Of a stretch of 64,000 bases of DNA, positions 16,734 through 25,895 are shown piece by piece. Source of the DNA: Paenibacillus naphthalenovorans (GTDB lineage: Bacteria > Bacillota > Bacilli > Paenibacillales > NBRC-103111); the NCBI RefSeq assembly GCF_900099895.1, contig NZ_FNDY01000019.1:16521-80520 (forward strand). Reading direction: 5' to 3'. Positions within the stretch are counted from its first letter, which is position 1, and the number at the start of each line of letters is the position of its first letter. The notes under the pieces were generated by a model that was not told where the DNA came from, ran no database searches, and saw only the letters and a program-made list of their open reading frames with translations. A program made the position numbers and the translations under genes.

Positions 16734-18359
16734 ATGATTTCGACATTCATCAACGATCAAGCGGCATATACACCAATGGAGAACATGTGGTTTAAGCTCC
16801 ACGATGTTTGGCATATACAGAAGCGTAATACGTGCTGGAATTTTAAATCGAATAAGCTGGATTTCCATATGCTTTTTATCCCGATCGGCGGGCTGGGCCA
16901 TGTAAGCATCAACGGTCACAATTATGGGCTGCGGTCCGGATTTATCGTGGTATGCAGGGCGGGTCAAGAGGTCCGGGCAGAAGCCGCCGTTCAGGATGAG
17001 GACGGGATATATATCGTTTGTTTCGAATCCGGATTTGCAGTGTTGGAGACAGCCAACGATCAACCGGACCGTTCGGAAAGCTTATTTCCGTTCAGCGGCG
17101 ACATTGACTTCACTCCGAGCCACGCCGATCTTGCACTTTGCGATACGATGGCCCGCTGCTGGCATAGTAAAAACAAGATGGAGCGCCTGCGCAGTCAGGC
17201 CGCTTTTCATGAATTGCTTTACAGCATCATGCAAAGCCGCCTTTTAAAAAACGTCAAGGGCTGGAACAAGGAACTTGTAGCTGCAAAAGCTTTCATGGAG
17301 CGGCATTATGAACAGGCTATCGACATAGAACAGCTGGCGGGCTCGATGCAGGTCAGTTCCCGTCATTTTAGGCGGTTGTTTAAGGATACTTACGGAATTA
17401 GCGCGATGGATTACATTAATGAGCTGCGTATGAATAAGGCGAAACAATTGATGGAAAAGGGCTGCATGCCCATAGAAGAAATTGCGCGGCAGACCGGATA
17501 TAACAACGAGAGTCACTTCAGGCGCATGTTTAGAAAGCAGGTGGGCATTCCGCCTGCCCTTTATCTGAAAAACCGGCAAATGAAAGTGGCGGCATACAAT
17601 TGGTCTAACTTGGGGCAATTGCTGCCGCTTCATATCATTCCGCAGGCAGCCCCGATGGACCAGTATTGGACCGACCACTACCGCAGAAAATACGGGGCCG
17701 ACGTTACGGTACCCTTGGGACACCGGTATGATTTTAACCGCGAGGCGCTGAGCCGTTTTGGCCCCGATTGCATCATTGGAATCGATGCCTACGTAACGCC
17801 GGAGGAGCAAGAAAGGCTTGGGCAGATCGCGCGGACGTTTTTCGTGCCTTGGCTGACCGGAAGCTGGCGTGACCATTTGCGTCTGATAGCGGAATTTCTG
17901 GATCGGGGAAGAGAAGCGGAGGCATGGCTCGATAAGTATGACGACAAGGCCGGCCTTGTCTCGGATAAGGTAAACCGCCTGATCCGTCAGGATGATCTGC
18001 TTACGATCATGATCGATAGAAAAGGATGCTACCGCTGGGTAAACCGGAGAGAGGATCCGGCTGCGCTGCCCTTTGCTCCGCGTCGCATCGATCAGCTCCC
18101 TTCAGACTTTATACGGATGACTGCGGATGAATTACAGGATTGGGAGGCCGGGCGCATACTGATCCTGCTGTCAGAGGATGTCATGTCAAGAGTAACCTGG
18201 CATGAACTTCAGCAGACGCAGCATTGGAAGAATTTAAAGGCTGTTCGCGGACAGCGGGTTCATATCGTTACCATTGGCCCTTGGTTCGAGTACACGGCTT
18301 ACAATCATGGAATGATTCTTGATCAAATCATGGGTATTTGTGGGCATGTTCTTCCGTGA
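16734..18359 (+). CDS. AraC-family regulator with C-terminal periplasmic-binding-protein-like domain (Btr-like)
   Basis: A 541-residue protein. Residues 1-150 look like an AraC cupin-type sensor region. Residues about 185-282 are a double HTH AraC domain (DIEQLAGSMQVSSRHFRRLFKD, then IEEIARQTGYNNESHFRRMFRK). Residues about 290-541 resemble an iron-siderophore binding protein (DCIIGIDAYVTPEEQERL, NLKAVRGQRVHIV). This order and length match Bacillus Btr, which senses bacillibactin and activates iron-siderophore uptake. ATG 16734 follows AAAGGAG. The Fur box at the promoter supports an iron role. No siderophore transporter is adjacent; the next gene, also with a Fur box, is an SLH protein, an unusual pairing. 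Confidence 0.9.
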   Translation: MISTFINDQAAYTPMENMWFKLHDVWHIQKRNTCWNFKSNKLDFHMLFIPIGGLGHVSINGHNYGLRSGFIVVCRAGQEVRAEAAVQDEDGIYIVCFESGFAVLETANDQPDRSESLFPFSGDIDFTPSHADLALCDTMARCWHSKNKMERLRSQAAFHELLYSIMQSRLLKNVKGWNKELVAAKAFMERHYEQAIDIEQLAGSMQVSSRHFRRLFKDTYGISAMDYINELRMNKAKQLMEKGCMPIEEIARQTGYNNESHFRRMFRKQVGIPPALYLKNRQMKVAAYNWSNLGQLLPLHIIPQAAPMDQYWTDHYRRKYGADVTVPLGHRYDFNREALSRFGPDCIIGIDAYVTPEEQERLGQIARTFFVPWLTGSWRDHLRLIAEFLDRGREAEAWLDKYDDKAGLVSDKVNRLIRQDDLLTIMIDRKGCYRWVNRREDPAALPFAPRRIDQLPSDFIRMTADELQDWEAGRILILLSEDVMSRVTWHELQQTQHWKNLKAVRGQRVHIVTIGPWFEYTAYNHGMILDQIMGICGHVLP

Positions 18360-18438
18360 AGCATTCGGACGCCGATGATTTAAAACCTGTCCGAAAAGAT
18401 CATATACAAAAAGACAAGGCGTAACTTATACTTCTTGT

Positions 18439-18453
18439 TGATAATGATTATCT
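18439..18453. promoter_or_regulatory. Fur box upstream of the first SLH-domain gene
   Basis: TGATAATGATTATCT matches the 7-1-7 Fur box (TGATAAT-N-ATTATCA) with one mismatch at the last base, about 27 bases before the start codon. Iron-dependent repression of the SLH gene is inferred. Confidence 0.78.
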
Positions 18454-18479
18454 TTATCAATGAGTGGTGAAAGGATGAA

Positions 18480-21400
18480 TTGTTTTTTATGTATAAGTCT
18501 TTGTCCGTTTTTACTATGGCATCCACTATAGCGATGTCTCTCGTGTATCCGATGGCCTTGGCCAATGCGGCGAGTCCGTCCGATACCTCATCCGGTTATT
18601 CCCATCCTCAGGTTAAAACCTCGGAACATTTTAAAGATTTGGATTCTATTGAAGCCGATACGAGAAAAATCGTGGACTTCATGCTGGCCCAAGGTTATGT
18701 CGAAGGCATGTCCGATTACCACTTCGGGCTGGCCGACCGGCTGACACGGGTGCAGGCCGCCAAAATAGCGACCAAGCTCTTTGGCATACCTGTAGATTCA
18801 TCGGTTCAAAAGTCTACTTTTACGGATGTCAGCGCTCAATCCCCCGAACACGCATGGGGAATTCCTTACATCGAAGCGGCCAAACAGGCTTCACTGATCG
18901 AAGGCGTCGATCAAGCGCGTTTTGATCCTGACGGGTCGATCACGCTGGGCCAGCTTGCTGCCATCCTGGTCAGAGGCTTGGGAATAAAAGCCGCTCCAAC
19001 CGGACCGAATGAAGCCTGGTACACCGGCTATATGCAGGCAGCCCAAACGCAGGGCATCGATTTTGGAGGCAAAGCCGGAGATGAGGCTGCAACCCGGGAA
19101 GATTTTATCAAAGCCTCCTATCAGGCTCACCAAGCATACCAATTGCAATTGAATGCAGCCGAAGCCGGGAAGGTCTCTGTTGTTTCGGCGGAAGCGACCG
19201 ATTACAACAAGGTGAAGGTACAGTTGAACCGGCAAGTGGATCCGGATACGGCTACACTGGTCTTAACAAAGGACGGTGTGGAAGTGGCGGCGACGGTTGC
19301 ATATACAGAGGGGCACCCCTCCGCCGTTCTTACATTGAAGGAAGGCAAGCTTACCGCGGGCCGGTACAAGGTGACGCTGGGAGGATTGAGGGAAGAGGAT
19401 GTGGAGCAAATCGAGGCGGAATTTACAGCGGACAACGAAACCGTAACAAGCATTGAATTTGTTACGGAAAGTGAAATGCTGGCCAAATCGCGCTATGCCT
19501 CGATTCGGTTAAAGGCGATCAATCAGTATGGGCAAAAAGCTTCCTTCTCGCCCGCTTCGTTCTCCTATACGGTAAATGACAGTTCGGCGCTGCATCCGAG
19601 ATTGGACAAAACACCGGATGGGGATTTGAGGCTCACCCTGGATACGCTGACGTACCATTTGAATTCGCGATCCACTCTTATACAAGTTAATCTCCGGCAT
19701 AACGATACGAATATCGCCGTGCAAAAAAGCTTTACTATAGGCGCCGAGCCGGTGGTGACGACGCTGAAGGCGGGTGAGGTTTCCTATTCGGACAGCCGGA
19801 CGGCGATTAAGACAAAGGGACAGAAGGCCGTATTCGATTTGATTCCATATGACCAGTATGGGAATGTGCTGGGATTTAACGCCCTGCGCGAAGCGCTTCA
19901 AGCCGGCCAGGGGACGGCGAATCTGAAGGATGCCGTAAGTCTTCACTTTCATCCCGGAACGGCGAATTTCCGTTATGATATTGTGGATGAACGGGGAGAC
20001 GATACGATTCAGGCGCACGTCACTCTTATTGAGGACATCCTTCTTGCAGCGGATTATACAGCCAGCGTATACGTTCAGGGAGGCTCGGCTTCGGTTACAA
20101 TTGCCGTTCAAGCCTATGCCAAAGCGGTTTCCATTGAATTCGGCGATATGAACAAAGTGATCGCTAATGGAGACACGAACGTCTACATTCCGGTTACAGC
20201 CTATGACGAGTCCGGAGCCAAGCTGAGTCTCGAAGATTTGACCAGCGACGCTTTCGCCGATCGGGTCAGGATCACTGTAATCGGTGCTCAGGCCGATCGG
20301 CGGGACGGTTCATTAGGCACGGGTGCGGTGATTGAGAAGGCCGGCAAGAACAAAGGCAGCATTTGGCTCACTTCAATTACCGCTCCGGCCAACGGTAAAA
20401 TCCGTCTTACCGCCGATATCATGGATCAAGGAAAGACCGCTTCATTTTTCCGTGAGTATGCCGTACAGAATGCCCGCATTCCTGCTGGTTTTAAAGAAGT
20501 AAAGGCGCCTGCAAGTGAGATTGTTCCCGGAAGCTATACCAAATTCACTTATACCGTGGTCGATCAATATGGAGAAGAACTGGACGCGGCCAACAATGTG
20601 GCTATGGGTAAAATCGTGGCCAGCGGAGGCGACGTGTACTCCATCCGGCTTGATCCGGGCTCGACGTTTACGGATACCGTTACAGAGACCACTTATGGAT
20701 TGACATTGGATAAAGATCCGGCCAAGGGACATGCCAATCGTCCGGCTTTCGAATATACCGGAGCTGAATTTGAAACGTTCAACGACGGATTCCGTTTTTA
20801 CGCACCTCCTGGGCAAGAGGGTGGTTCATACACCTTTTCGGCTCAATTGCTGAAGAATGGAACAGAAATATCCCGTGCAACCAGAACGGTGCAGATCAAA
20901 AGAGCGAATGATCTCACCTATTCCCTGGATGCCGTACCGGCTTTATACCGCCCCGGCAGCATCGTTCCCGCGGCTTATCAGGATGCGCATCTCGACCCTG
21001 CCCAGAGCCTGTTTGCCAGAAAGCTGTCTTTTACGATTAAAAACGCCCGGGGAGAACAGATCTATTTCGTTAACGGTTTTAGCCAGAGCGCTGCCGCTTC
21101 CGATACACAGATCGTAAAAACAGCCGTTAAAAACGGCAACGTTTATGTTCTTGGCAGTAAAGCGGGTAAAACGAATATCAGTGTAGTATACACAACGGTA
21201 AAAAATGAACAAAAAATAGCAAACGTAGAGGTTAACGTTAAGGATGACCCGCTTTCCGTCAGTTCTTTTACGGCGGATAACGAAACGGCTGTACTAACGC
21301 TGCCGTCCGGCGGCTCGGTGACGGAAAATGTCTACACCTTAATGGGCCTCTCTTTTAAAGACAATTATGGCATCGGCTATAAAGGAAGCAATACGGTGAA

Positions 21401-21599
21401 TTATAACTACGCCTTCGGCAACTCATTCGGCGTAGACTATATAAAGCCAATGAATCCTGGCGCTCCATTAGGGACAGTGAGCATCGATGCAGAAGGACGG
21501 GTAACCGTCACAGGCAACGTCGGCCGATTTGATCTTATCGCTTATAAAGGAAGCTCGGCGGAAGTGAGAACCAGAGTGACGGTTGTGACCGCTCCTTAA
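18480..21599 (+). CDS. Secreted SLH-domain surface protein with Ig-like repeats
   Basis: A 1039-residue exported protein. A signal peptide ends around ALANA-AS (residue 31). Three SLH-like modules follow (about residues 55-100, 115-172, 180-225), with FTDVSAQSPEHAWGIPYIEA and DGSITLGQLAAILVRGLG as clear cell-wall-anchoring motifs. The rest is beta-rich and repetitive, with modules starting around DEHGxx-type phrases such as DQYGNVLGF, DESGAKLSL, DQYGEELDA; these look like bacterial Ig folds. TTG 18480 has GAAAGG five bases upstream; ATG 18489 is the alternative. It should attach to secondary wall polymer. A Fur box overlaps its leader and it follows the Btr-like regulator, suggesting an iron-related surface role, which is inferred. 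Confidence 0.88.
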   Translation: MFFMYKSLSVFTMASTIAMSLVYPMALANAASPSDTSSGYSHPQVKTSEHFKDLDSIEADTRKIVDFMLAQGYVEGMSDYHFGLADRLTRVQAAKIATKLFGIPVDSSVQKSTFTDVSAQSPEHAWGIPYIEAAKQASLIEGVDQARFDPDGSITLGQLAAILVRGLGIKAAPTGPNEAWYTGYMQAAQTQGIDFGGKAGDEAATREDFIKASYQAHQAYQLQLNAAEAGKVSVVSAEATDYNKVKVQLNRQVDPDTATLVLTKDGVEVAATVAYTEGHPSAVLTLKEGKLTAGRYKVTLGGLREEDVEQIEAEFTADNETVTSIEFVTESEMLAKSRYASIRLKAINQYGQKASFSPASFSYTVNDSSALHPRLDKTPDGDLRLTLDTLTYHLNSRSTLIQVNLRHNDTNIAVQKSFTIGAEPVVTTLKAGEVSYSDSRTAIKTKGQKAVFDLIPYDQYGNVLGFNALREALQAGQGTANLKDAVSLHFHPGTANFRYDIVDERGDDTIQAHVTLIEDILLAADYTASVYVQGGSASVTIAVQAYAKAVSIEFGDMNKVIANGDTNVYIPVTAYDESGAKLSLEDLTSDAFADRVRITVIGAQADRRDGSLGTGAVIEKAGKNKGSIWLTSITAPANGKIRLTADIMDQGKTASFFREYAVQNARIPAGFKEVKAPASEIVPGSYTKFTYTVVDQYGEELDAANNVAMGKIVASGGDVYSIRLDPGSTFTDTVTETTYGLTLDKDPAKGHANRPAFEYTGAEFETFNDGFRFYAPPGQEGGSYTFSAQLLKNGTEISRATRTVQIKRANDLTYSLDAVPALYRPGSIVPAAYQDAHLDPAQSLFARKLSFTIKNARGEQIYFVNGFSQSAAASDTQIVKTAVKNGNVYVLGSKAGKTNISVVYTTVKNEQKIANVEVNVKDDPLSVSSFTADNETAVLTLPSGGSVTENVYTLMGLSFKDNYGIGYKGSNTVNYNYAFGNSFGVDYIKPMNPGAPLGTVSIDAEGRVTVTGNVGRFDLIAYKGSSAEVRTRVTVVTAP

Positions 21600-21625
21600 C
21601 CGTTATTCATCATTATTATAAGACG

Positions 21626-21653
21626 AAAGACCCTCACCAAAGAGGGTCTTTTT
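21626..21653 (+). terminator. Intrinsic terminator after the first SLH gene
   Basis: Ten-base perfect stem AAAGACCCTC (21626-21635) with GAGGGTCTTT (21642-21651), six-base loop, running into TTTTT. Confidence 0.88.
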
Positions 21654-21748
21654 CGGCTTTCAGGAACTTTCCCGGGAAATACTGTTTCTTTTGAACTAAA
21701 ATAGAAATAAAAAATGGGAAAATAAGACTAAAAAAATGTAAAATTTTG

Positions 21749-21777
21749 TTGTAGCTTTGATCTTACGATGGTAATAT
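21749..21777 (+). promoter_or_regulatory. Likely promoter of the second SLH gene
   Basis: TTGTAG (21749-21754) and TAATAT (21772-21777) with a 17-base spacer, 35 bases before the start codon. No Fur box is present, unlike the preceding gene. Confidence 0.55.
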
Positions 21778-21811
21778 ATACATGCTACTATAACTTAAGG
21801 AGGAACTAGGG

Positions 21812-24727
21812 TTGAAACGAATGAAGTATGTATCCAAAGCGATCGTACTCCTGTTATGCGTGCTCATCGCATTACCGGGCTTCGTGATCGCAGCACCGGC
21901 TTCAGCGCCTTCCGACATTAACAAGCATTGGGCCGAGAAAGAAATGAGGCAATGGATCGACAAGGGTTTATTGTCAGGTTATTCGGATGGAACTTATAAG
22001 CCGGATCAGAGTATCAGCAGAGCGGAATTTTTTACTTTAGTTAATCGCTCTTTCCACTTTAGCCAGGAAGCTTCCGTATCCTTCACGGACCTTAGTGCTT
22101 CGCATTGGGCCGTATCTGAAATAGCCCGTGCTCAAGCGGCGGGATATGTTAGCGGTTACCCGGATGGAACAATTCATCCTGATCAACAAATCAGTCGTGA
22201 AGAAGCAGCAGTCGTGCTGAAGAATGTGCTTAAACTGCAAGAAAATGCTGCGGGTGCCGAAACATTCAAAGATGCGGCGCAATTTGCCGGCTGGAGCAAG
22301 GGTTCCCTTGGTGCACTTGCTGCCAAAGGGTACTTATCCGGATATGAAGATGGAACATTCAAGCCCAACAACGCTATGACGCGAGCAGAAATTGTCGTAC
22401 TGTTGGATCGGATTCAGTCTAACGCGATTCCTGTCGTGACCTACGATCACAAGGGTACATTTGGTCCTGCAACAGGTGTAGAGACGATCCGCGGAAATGT
22501 AGTCATCAGCGCTCAAGGGGTTACTTTGAGAAATACGGTCATTGAAGGCAATCTTCTATTAGCTGAATCGATCGGTGAAGGGGATGTCTTCTTAAAGAAT
22601 GTAACGGTGAAAGGTATTACCACCGTCAATGGCGGTGGTGCCAACTCGGTACATATTGAAGATTCCGTGCTGCTTACCGTCATTGTAAATAAAGCAGACG
22701 GCAGCGTTCGTATCGTGGCAGAAGGAGCTACCAGCGTACAGCAATTCACGGTACAGTCGAGTGCTTTGCTGGAAGCAAGAGGGACGAGCACGATTACCGA
22801 TGTCATTCTTTCCAGTGTGCTGCCCCCTCATGCTCAGGTAACTTTAGCCGGGCAATTCAATACAGTGGATGTGCAGGCCACCAGCGTACGGGTAAGCCTG
22901 ACTGAGGGTTCGATCCAGCAGCTTACCGTTGCCCGGGAAGCAGGCAATACGACAATAAATGTTGGAACGGGCGCATCCATCGCCGAATTGATTTTGAATG
23001 CGGCAGCTTCCGTAACAGGGAACGGGACAATAGAACGTGCCGCCGTGAATGCGAACGGCTCGACTTTTGAACGTACTCCTTCCAATATCACCACAGGGAA
23101 CGGAATAAGTGTAGGCAGTACTTCCGGCGGTGGTGCATCAGGCGGCGGCAGTTCTTCCAGTGACGATGACAGTTCTTCCGGCGATGATGACAGTTCCAAT
23201 GACGATGATAGTTCTTCTGACGATGATACTGTGACAGAAACGGTATACGGTTTTGAAGGAAGAATTGTCGATGTTCAGAATCAACCCGTTGCCGGGATGA
23301 CGATTCATTTCCGGAGAGGACTGGATAATAAGGACGGTACCATCGTCGCTACGGTTGTCACCGATAGCAACGGCCGTTATTCTGTTGATTTACCGCCGGG
23401 GATTTATACGGGTGAGCTTTCCAAACCAGGGTTTATTACCACCTATCTCGTTGGAGTTTCAGCAAGTAACGTGCGTAACACCAATGAGAATGCAACGGCT
23501 ATTCGTGTAGCGGCAGCCCATGAAATTCGTATTGTATTAACCTGGGGTGAACGGCCTCGGGATCTTGATTCGCATCTTGTAGGTCCAATACCGAATGGAG
23601 GGGTTTTCCATACTTGGTATGCGGATAGAATTCATTCCGTATCCGGCGCTGTATACGCAGATCTGGACCATGACGATGTTACTTCTTATGGTCCTGAAAC
23701 GACGACCATTCGTCAATTGGTAGACGGTACTTATCGTTTTTATGTGCATAATTTTTCCGGTGAAACGAATATGAGGGAATCGGGAGCTCATATTGAGGTA
23801 TACGTGGGGGCTACGACAACGCCTGCAAAAACTTACGATATTCCAACCGGAGCAGGCTCAGAGCTTTATTGGACTGTGTTTGAAATGAATGTGTCTAACG
23901 GCTTGATCAGCTCGTTCACAGATATTAATCAGTTTTATGCAAATGAAAGTGCTGCACAAGGCCATCTTGCTAACGGAATCGGCAATACTGCGATAACATC
24001 CGCAGTATATAGCATTGATCAGAATGTGCGCGAAATTCTGGTGCCGGCAAATACGCCGGTAGAGAGCTTCAAGGCAGGACTTTCCGTTTCGCCGGGAACA
24101 TCGTTAGAGGTGTACCAATCCGATGGAACTACGGTTCGTACAGGCTTTGTTATGAATGGAGATAAAGTGATCGCAAGATCTTTTGACGGTCTTTCATCCC
24201 GGACGTATACGGTTTCTATTATAAACACACCTACGGTTACATCTCTTACTTACTCGCCTGCAGGTCCGATTGTTTTTTATGATTTGACACCGTTAGGTGT
24301 GACGGTAAGTGCAGCCGGATGGGACGGAACGGTAACCGACGTGACTTATGATGCTAATATGGTTTATATATCCCAAAATCTGAACATTGCTGCTGTAGCT
24401 CCCAATGGGGTCATCACACCCGGTGCCTCCGGATCGACAGTGATTAGCGCGGTATATGGGGGAATGACGTTAGAAATCCCGGTTACGGTGATTCTCGCCC
24501 CTGCCTTAACTCAAAACGGATCGACATTGGAATCGTCAGGTTTAATCTCAGGCGCTGAAGTGCGTGTATACGATGCAAGCAATAATACGGTCATCGGCAG
24601 TACCTATACTGTAGGACACAATGGTGCGGTAAGTATACCTTCTTTACCAGCAGGCTCTTATTACATTGTTCAGTCCTATCAAGGCTTTACAAGCCGCCTA
24701 TCGAATACAATAACGATAACTAATTGA
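21812..24727 (+). CDS. Secreted protein with three SLH domains, repetitive beta stalk and acidic linker
   Basis: A 971-residue exported protein. The start is TTG 21812 with AAGGAGG eight bases upstream. Signal peptide to about residue 30 (FVIAAPASA), then three classic SLH domains (about 33-75, 90-135, 150-195; GYSDGTYKPDQSISRAEF, GYPDGTIHPDQQISREEA, GYEDGTFKPNNAMTRAEI). Residues about 210-430 form a beta-helix-like repetitive stalk rich in T, V, N and G. A low-complexity Gly/Ser/Asp linker (about 440-475) leads to a carboxypeptidase regulatory-like fold (GRIVDVQNQPVAGMTIHF) and further beta domains. It probably anchors to the wall polymer and displays a surface module. Function beyond anchoring is unknown. 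Confidence 0.9.
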   Translation: MKRMKYVSKAIVLLLCVLIALPGFVIAAPASAPSDINKHWAEKEMRQWIDKGLLSGYSDGTYKPDQSISRAEFFTLVNRSFHFSQEASVSFTDLSASHWAVSEIARAQAAGYVSGYPDGTIHPDQQISREEAAVVLKNVLKLQENAAGAETFKDAAQFAGWSKGSLGALAAKGYLSGYEDGTFKPNNAMTRAEIVVLLDRIQSNAIPVVTYDHKGTFGPATGVETIRGNVVISAQGVTLRNTVIEGNLLLAESIGEGDVFLKNVTVKGITTVNGGGANSVHIEDSVLLTVIVNKADGSVRIVAEGATSVQQFTVQSSALLEARGTSTITDVILSSVLPPHAQVTLAGQFNTVDVQATSVRVSLTEGSIQQLTVAREAGNTTINVGTGASIAELILNAAASVTGNGTIERAAVNANGSTFERTPSNITTGNGISVGSTSGGGASGGGSSSSDDDSSSGDDDSSNDDDSSSDDDTVTETVYGFEGRIVDVQNQPVAGMTIHFRRGLDNKDGTIVATVVTDSNGRYSVDLPPGIYTGELSKPGFITTYLVGVSASNVRNTNENATAIRVAAAHEIRIVLTWGERPRDLDSHLVGPIPNGGVFHTWYADRIHSVSGAVYADLDHDDVTSYGPETTTIRQLVDGTYRFYVHNFSGETNMRESGAHIEVYVGATTTPAKTYDIPTGAGSELYWTVFEMNVSNGLISSFTDINQFYANESAAQGHLANGIGNTAITSAVYSIDQNVREILVPANTPVESFKAGLSVSPGTSLEVYQSDGTTVRTGFVMNGDKVIARSFDGLSSRTYTVSIINTPTVTSLTYSPAGPIVFYDLTPLGVTVSAAGWDGTVTDVTYDANMVYISQNLNIAAVAPNGVITPGASGSTVISAVYGGMTLEIPVTVILAPALTQNGSTLESSGLISGAEVRVYDASNNTVIGSTYTVGHNGAVSIPSLPAGSYYIVQSYQGFTSRLSNTITITN

Positions 24728-24790
24728 ATTGATTTGAAAACCGCCTCTGTGAAGTTGAAATCAGGTAACCGCAGAGACGGCTATGTTGAC

Positions 24791-24836
24791 GGGGGGGCCA
24801 AAAAGTCACTGAGGTGACGGGGATACCCCCTTTTTT
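24791..24836 (+). terminator. Hairpin with T-run after the second SLH gene
   Basis: A G-run (24791-24797) can pair with CCCCC (24826-24830); inside is a perfect GTCAC-TGAG-GTGAC stem, and TTTTTT follows. It may be the SLH gene terminator or belong to the left end of the adjacent IS remnant. A weaker hairpin lies at 24741-24780. Confidence 0.5.
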
Positions 24837-24911
24837 AATTTTGTAAAACAAAAAGAAGCCAAACCTTGGTAAAATGGAAGTGACGAGCAACCATTCAAAG
24901 GAGGGCTTCTT

Positions 24912-25391
24912 TTGTACATTCAATATAACATGGATCAACTCTGTCTGCCAATGGAGCAACAAACGGAAAGCGGCTATGAGGTTCGTCTGCGCCACTACCG
25001 GAGTCGAGAGTGTACAGGCTGTCCTTTGAAGGATGCCTGCACGAAAGCCAAAGGGAACCGGGAAATCCGGGTGAGTCTCAAGTACCTTCGCTACAAGCGG
25101 CAGACGCGGGAAAAGCTGCGAAGTGAGGAAGGCTACGCGTTGTCAGTTCGACGTATGATCGGAGAGTGTGTTCGGACAAATGAAAAATAACCGGAACTTC
25201 CGGCGTCCTGACTTCGCGGCTTGCCCAAAGTGAGCCTGGAGGTCGGGTGGCTTTCCCTTGCCCATAATTTATTAAAGTGGGCGGCGATGAACCAAAAAGG
25301 TCGAGTAAGAGAGCAACTTATGGGACGGCCCCGTATTTGCGAATACAATAGATTAGCACTAAAATATGTAGATATACTGCTGCATGCATAA
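24912..25391 (+). pseudogene. IS1182-family transposase remnant, internally deleted and frameshifted
   Basis: The frame from TTG 24912 (AAAGGAGGG upstream) starts with the IS1182 N-terminus MYIQYNMDQLCLPME and jumps directly to the C-terminal zinc-finger-like block ESGYEVRLRHYRSRECTGCPLKDACTKAKGNREI. The central several hundred residues, including the DDE core, are missing. After MIGE a frameshift is needed to read VFGQMKNNRNFRR, and a second one to read LPKVSLEVGWLSLAHNLLKWAAM, after which the open frame runs to TAA 25391. All these pieces match the IS1182 C-terminal consensus that I know. The element cannot transpose on its own. Clear terminal inverted repeats are not seen. Confidence 0.85.
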
Positions 25392-25409
25392 CGAGAGGAG
25401 ACTCATCCT

Positions 25410-25895
25410 GTGAAAACGATAAGCTTTGTCCAGCCTGACCCTCAGAGCTGGTTGGAGAAATTTCATTTTTCCATTCCGATTAAAGTCCGCTATTGTGAGA
25501 CGGATCTGCTCGGACATGTGAATAATGTCAGCTACTTTATGTATTTCGAGCAGGGACGCATCGAGTATTTTGAACATCTCGCATTGACGGAGGATCTGTT
25601 CAACGATAAAACGGTATCGGTCGTTGCCAACCTGGAATGCCAGTATCTGGCGTCAATTTACTTGAGGGACCCCTTGAAGCTCCATATAAGAACAGCCAAT
25701 ATAGGACGATCTTCTCTGGATCTGGAATACGCCTTGGCCGTGAATGGCCAGTTGAGAGCAGCCGGAAGAGGGACGATTGTGCTCGTGGATACAAACAGCG
25801 GGAAAAGCACGCCGATACCCGATGCAGCCCGCGAAGCCATTCGATCATTCGAAGAACGATCCATAGAACAGAATAGAATGGGGAGCAGGTCTTGA
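25410..25895 (+). CDS. Acyl-CoA thioesterase, hotdog fold (4HBT/YbgC-like)
   Basis: A 161-residue single hotdog domain. The motif RYCETDLLGHVNNVSYFMYFEQGRIEYF (split here as RYCETDLLGHVNN and YFMYFEQGRIEYF) is the 4HBT signature with its catalytic acidic residue and the long central helix. GTG 25410 is preceded by GAGAGGAG. The family hydrolyses acyl-CoA or aryl-CoA thioesters. The stop overlaps the TTG start of the next gene (TTGA), so the two are translationally coupled with a radical SAM protein. That association points away from simple fatty-acid housekeeping. Substrate unknown. Confidence 0.88.
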   Translation: MKTISFVQPDPQSWLEKFHFSIPIKVRYCETDLLGHVNNVSYFMYFEQGRIEYFEHLALTEDLFNDKTVSVVANLECQYLASIYLRDPLKLHIRTANIGRSSLDLEYALAVNGQLRAAGRGTIVLVDTNSGKSTPIPDAAREAIRSFEERSIEQNRMGSRS

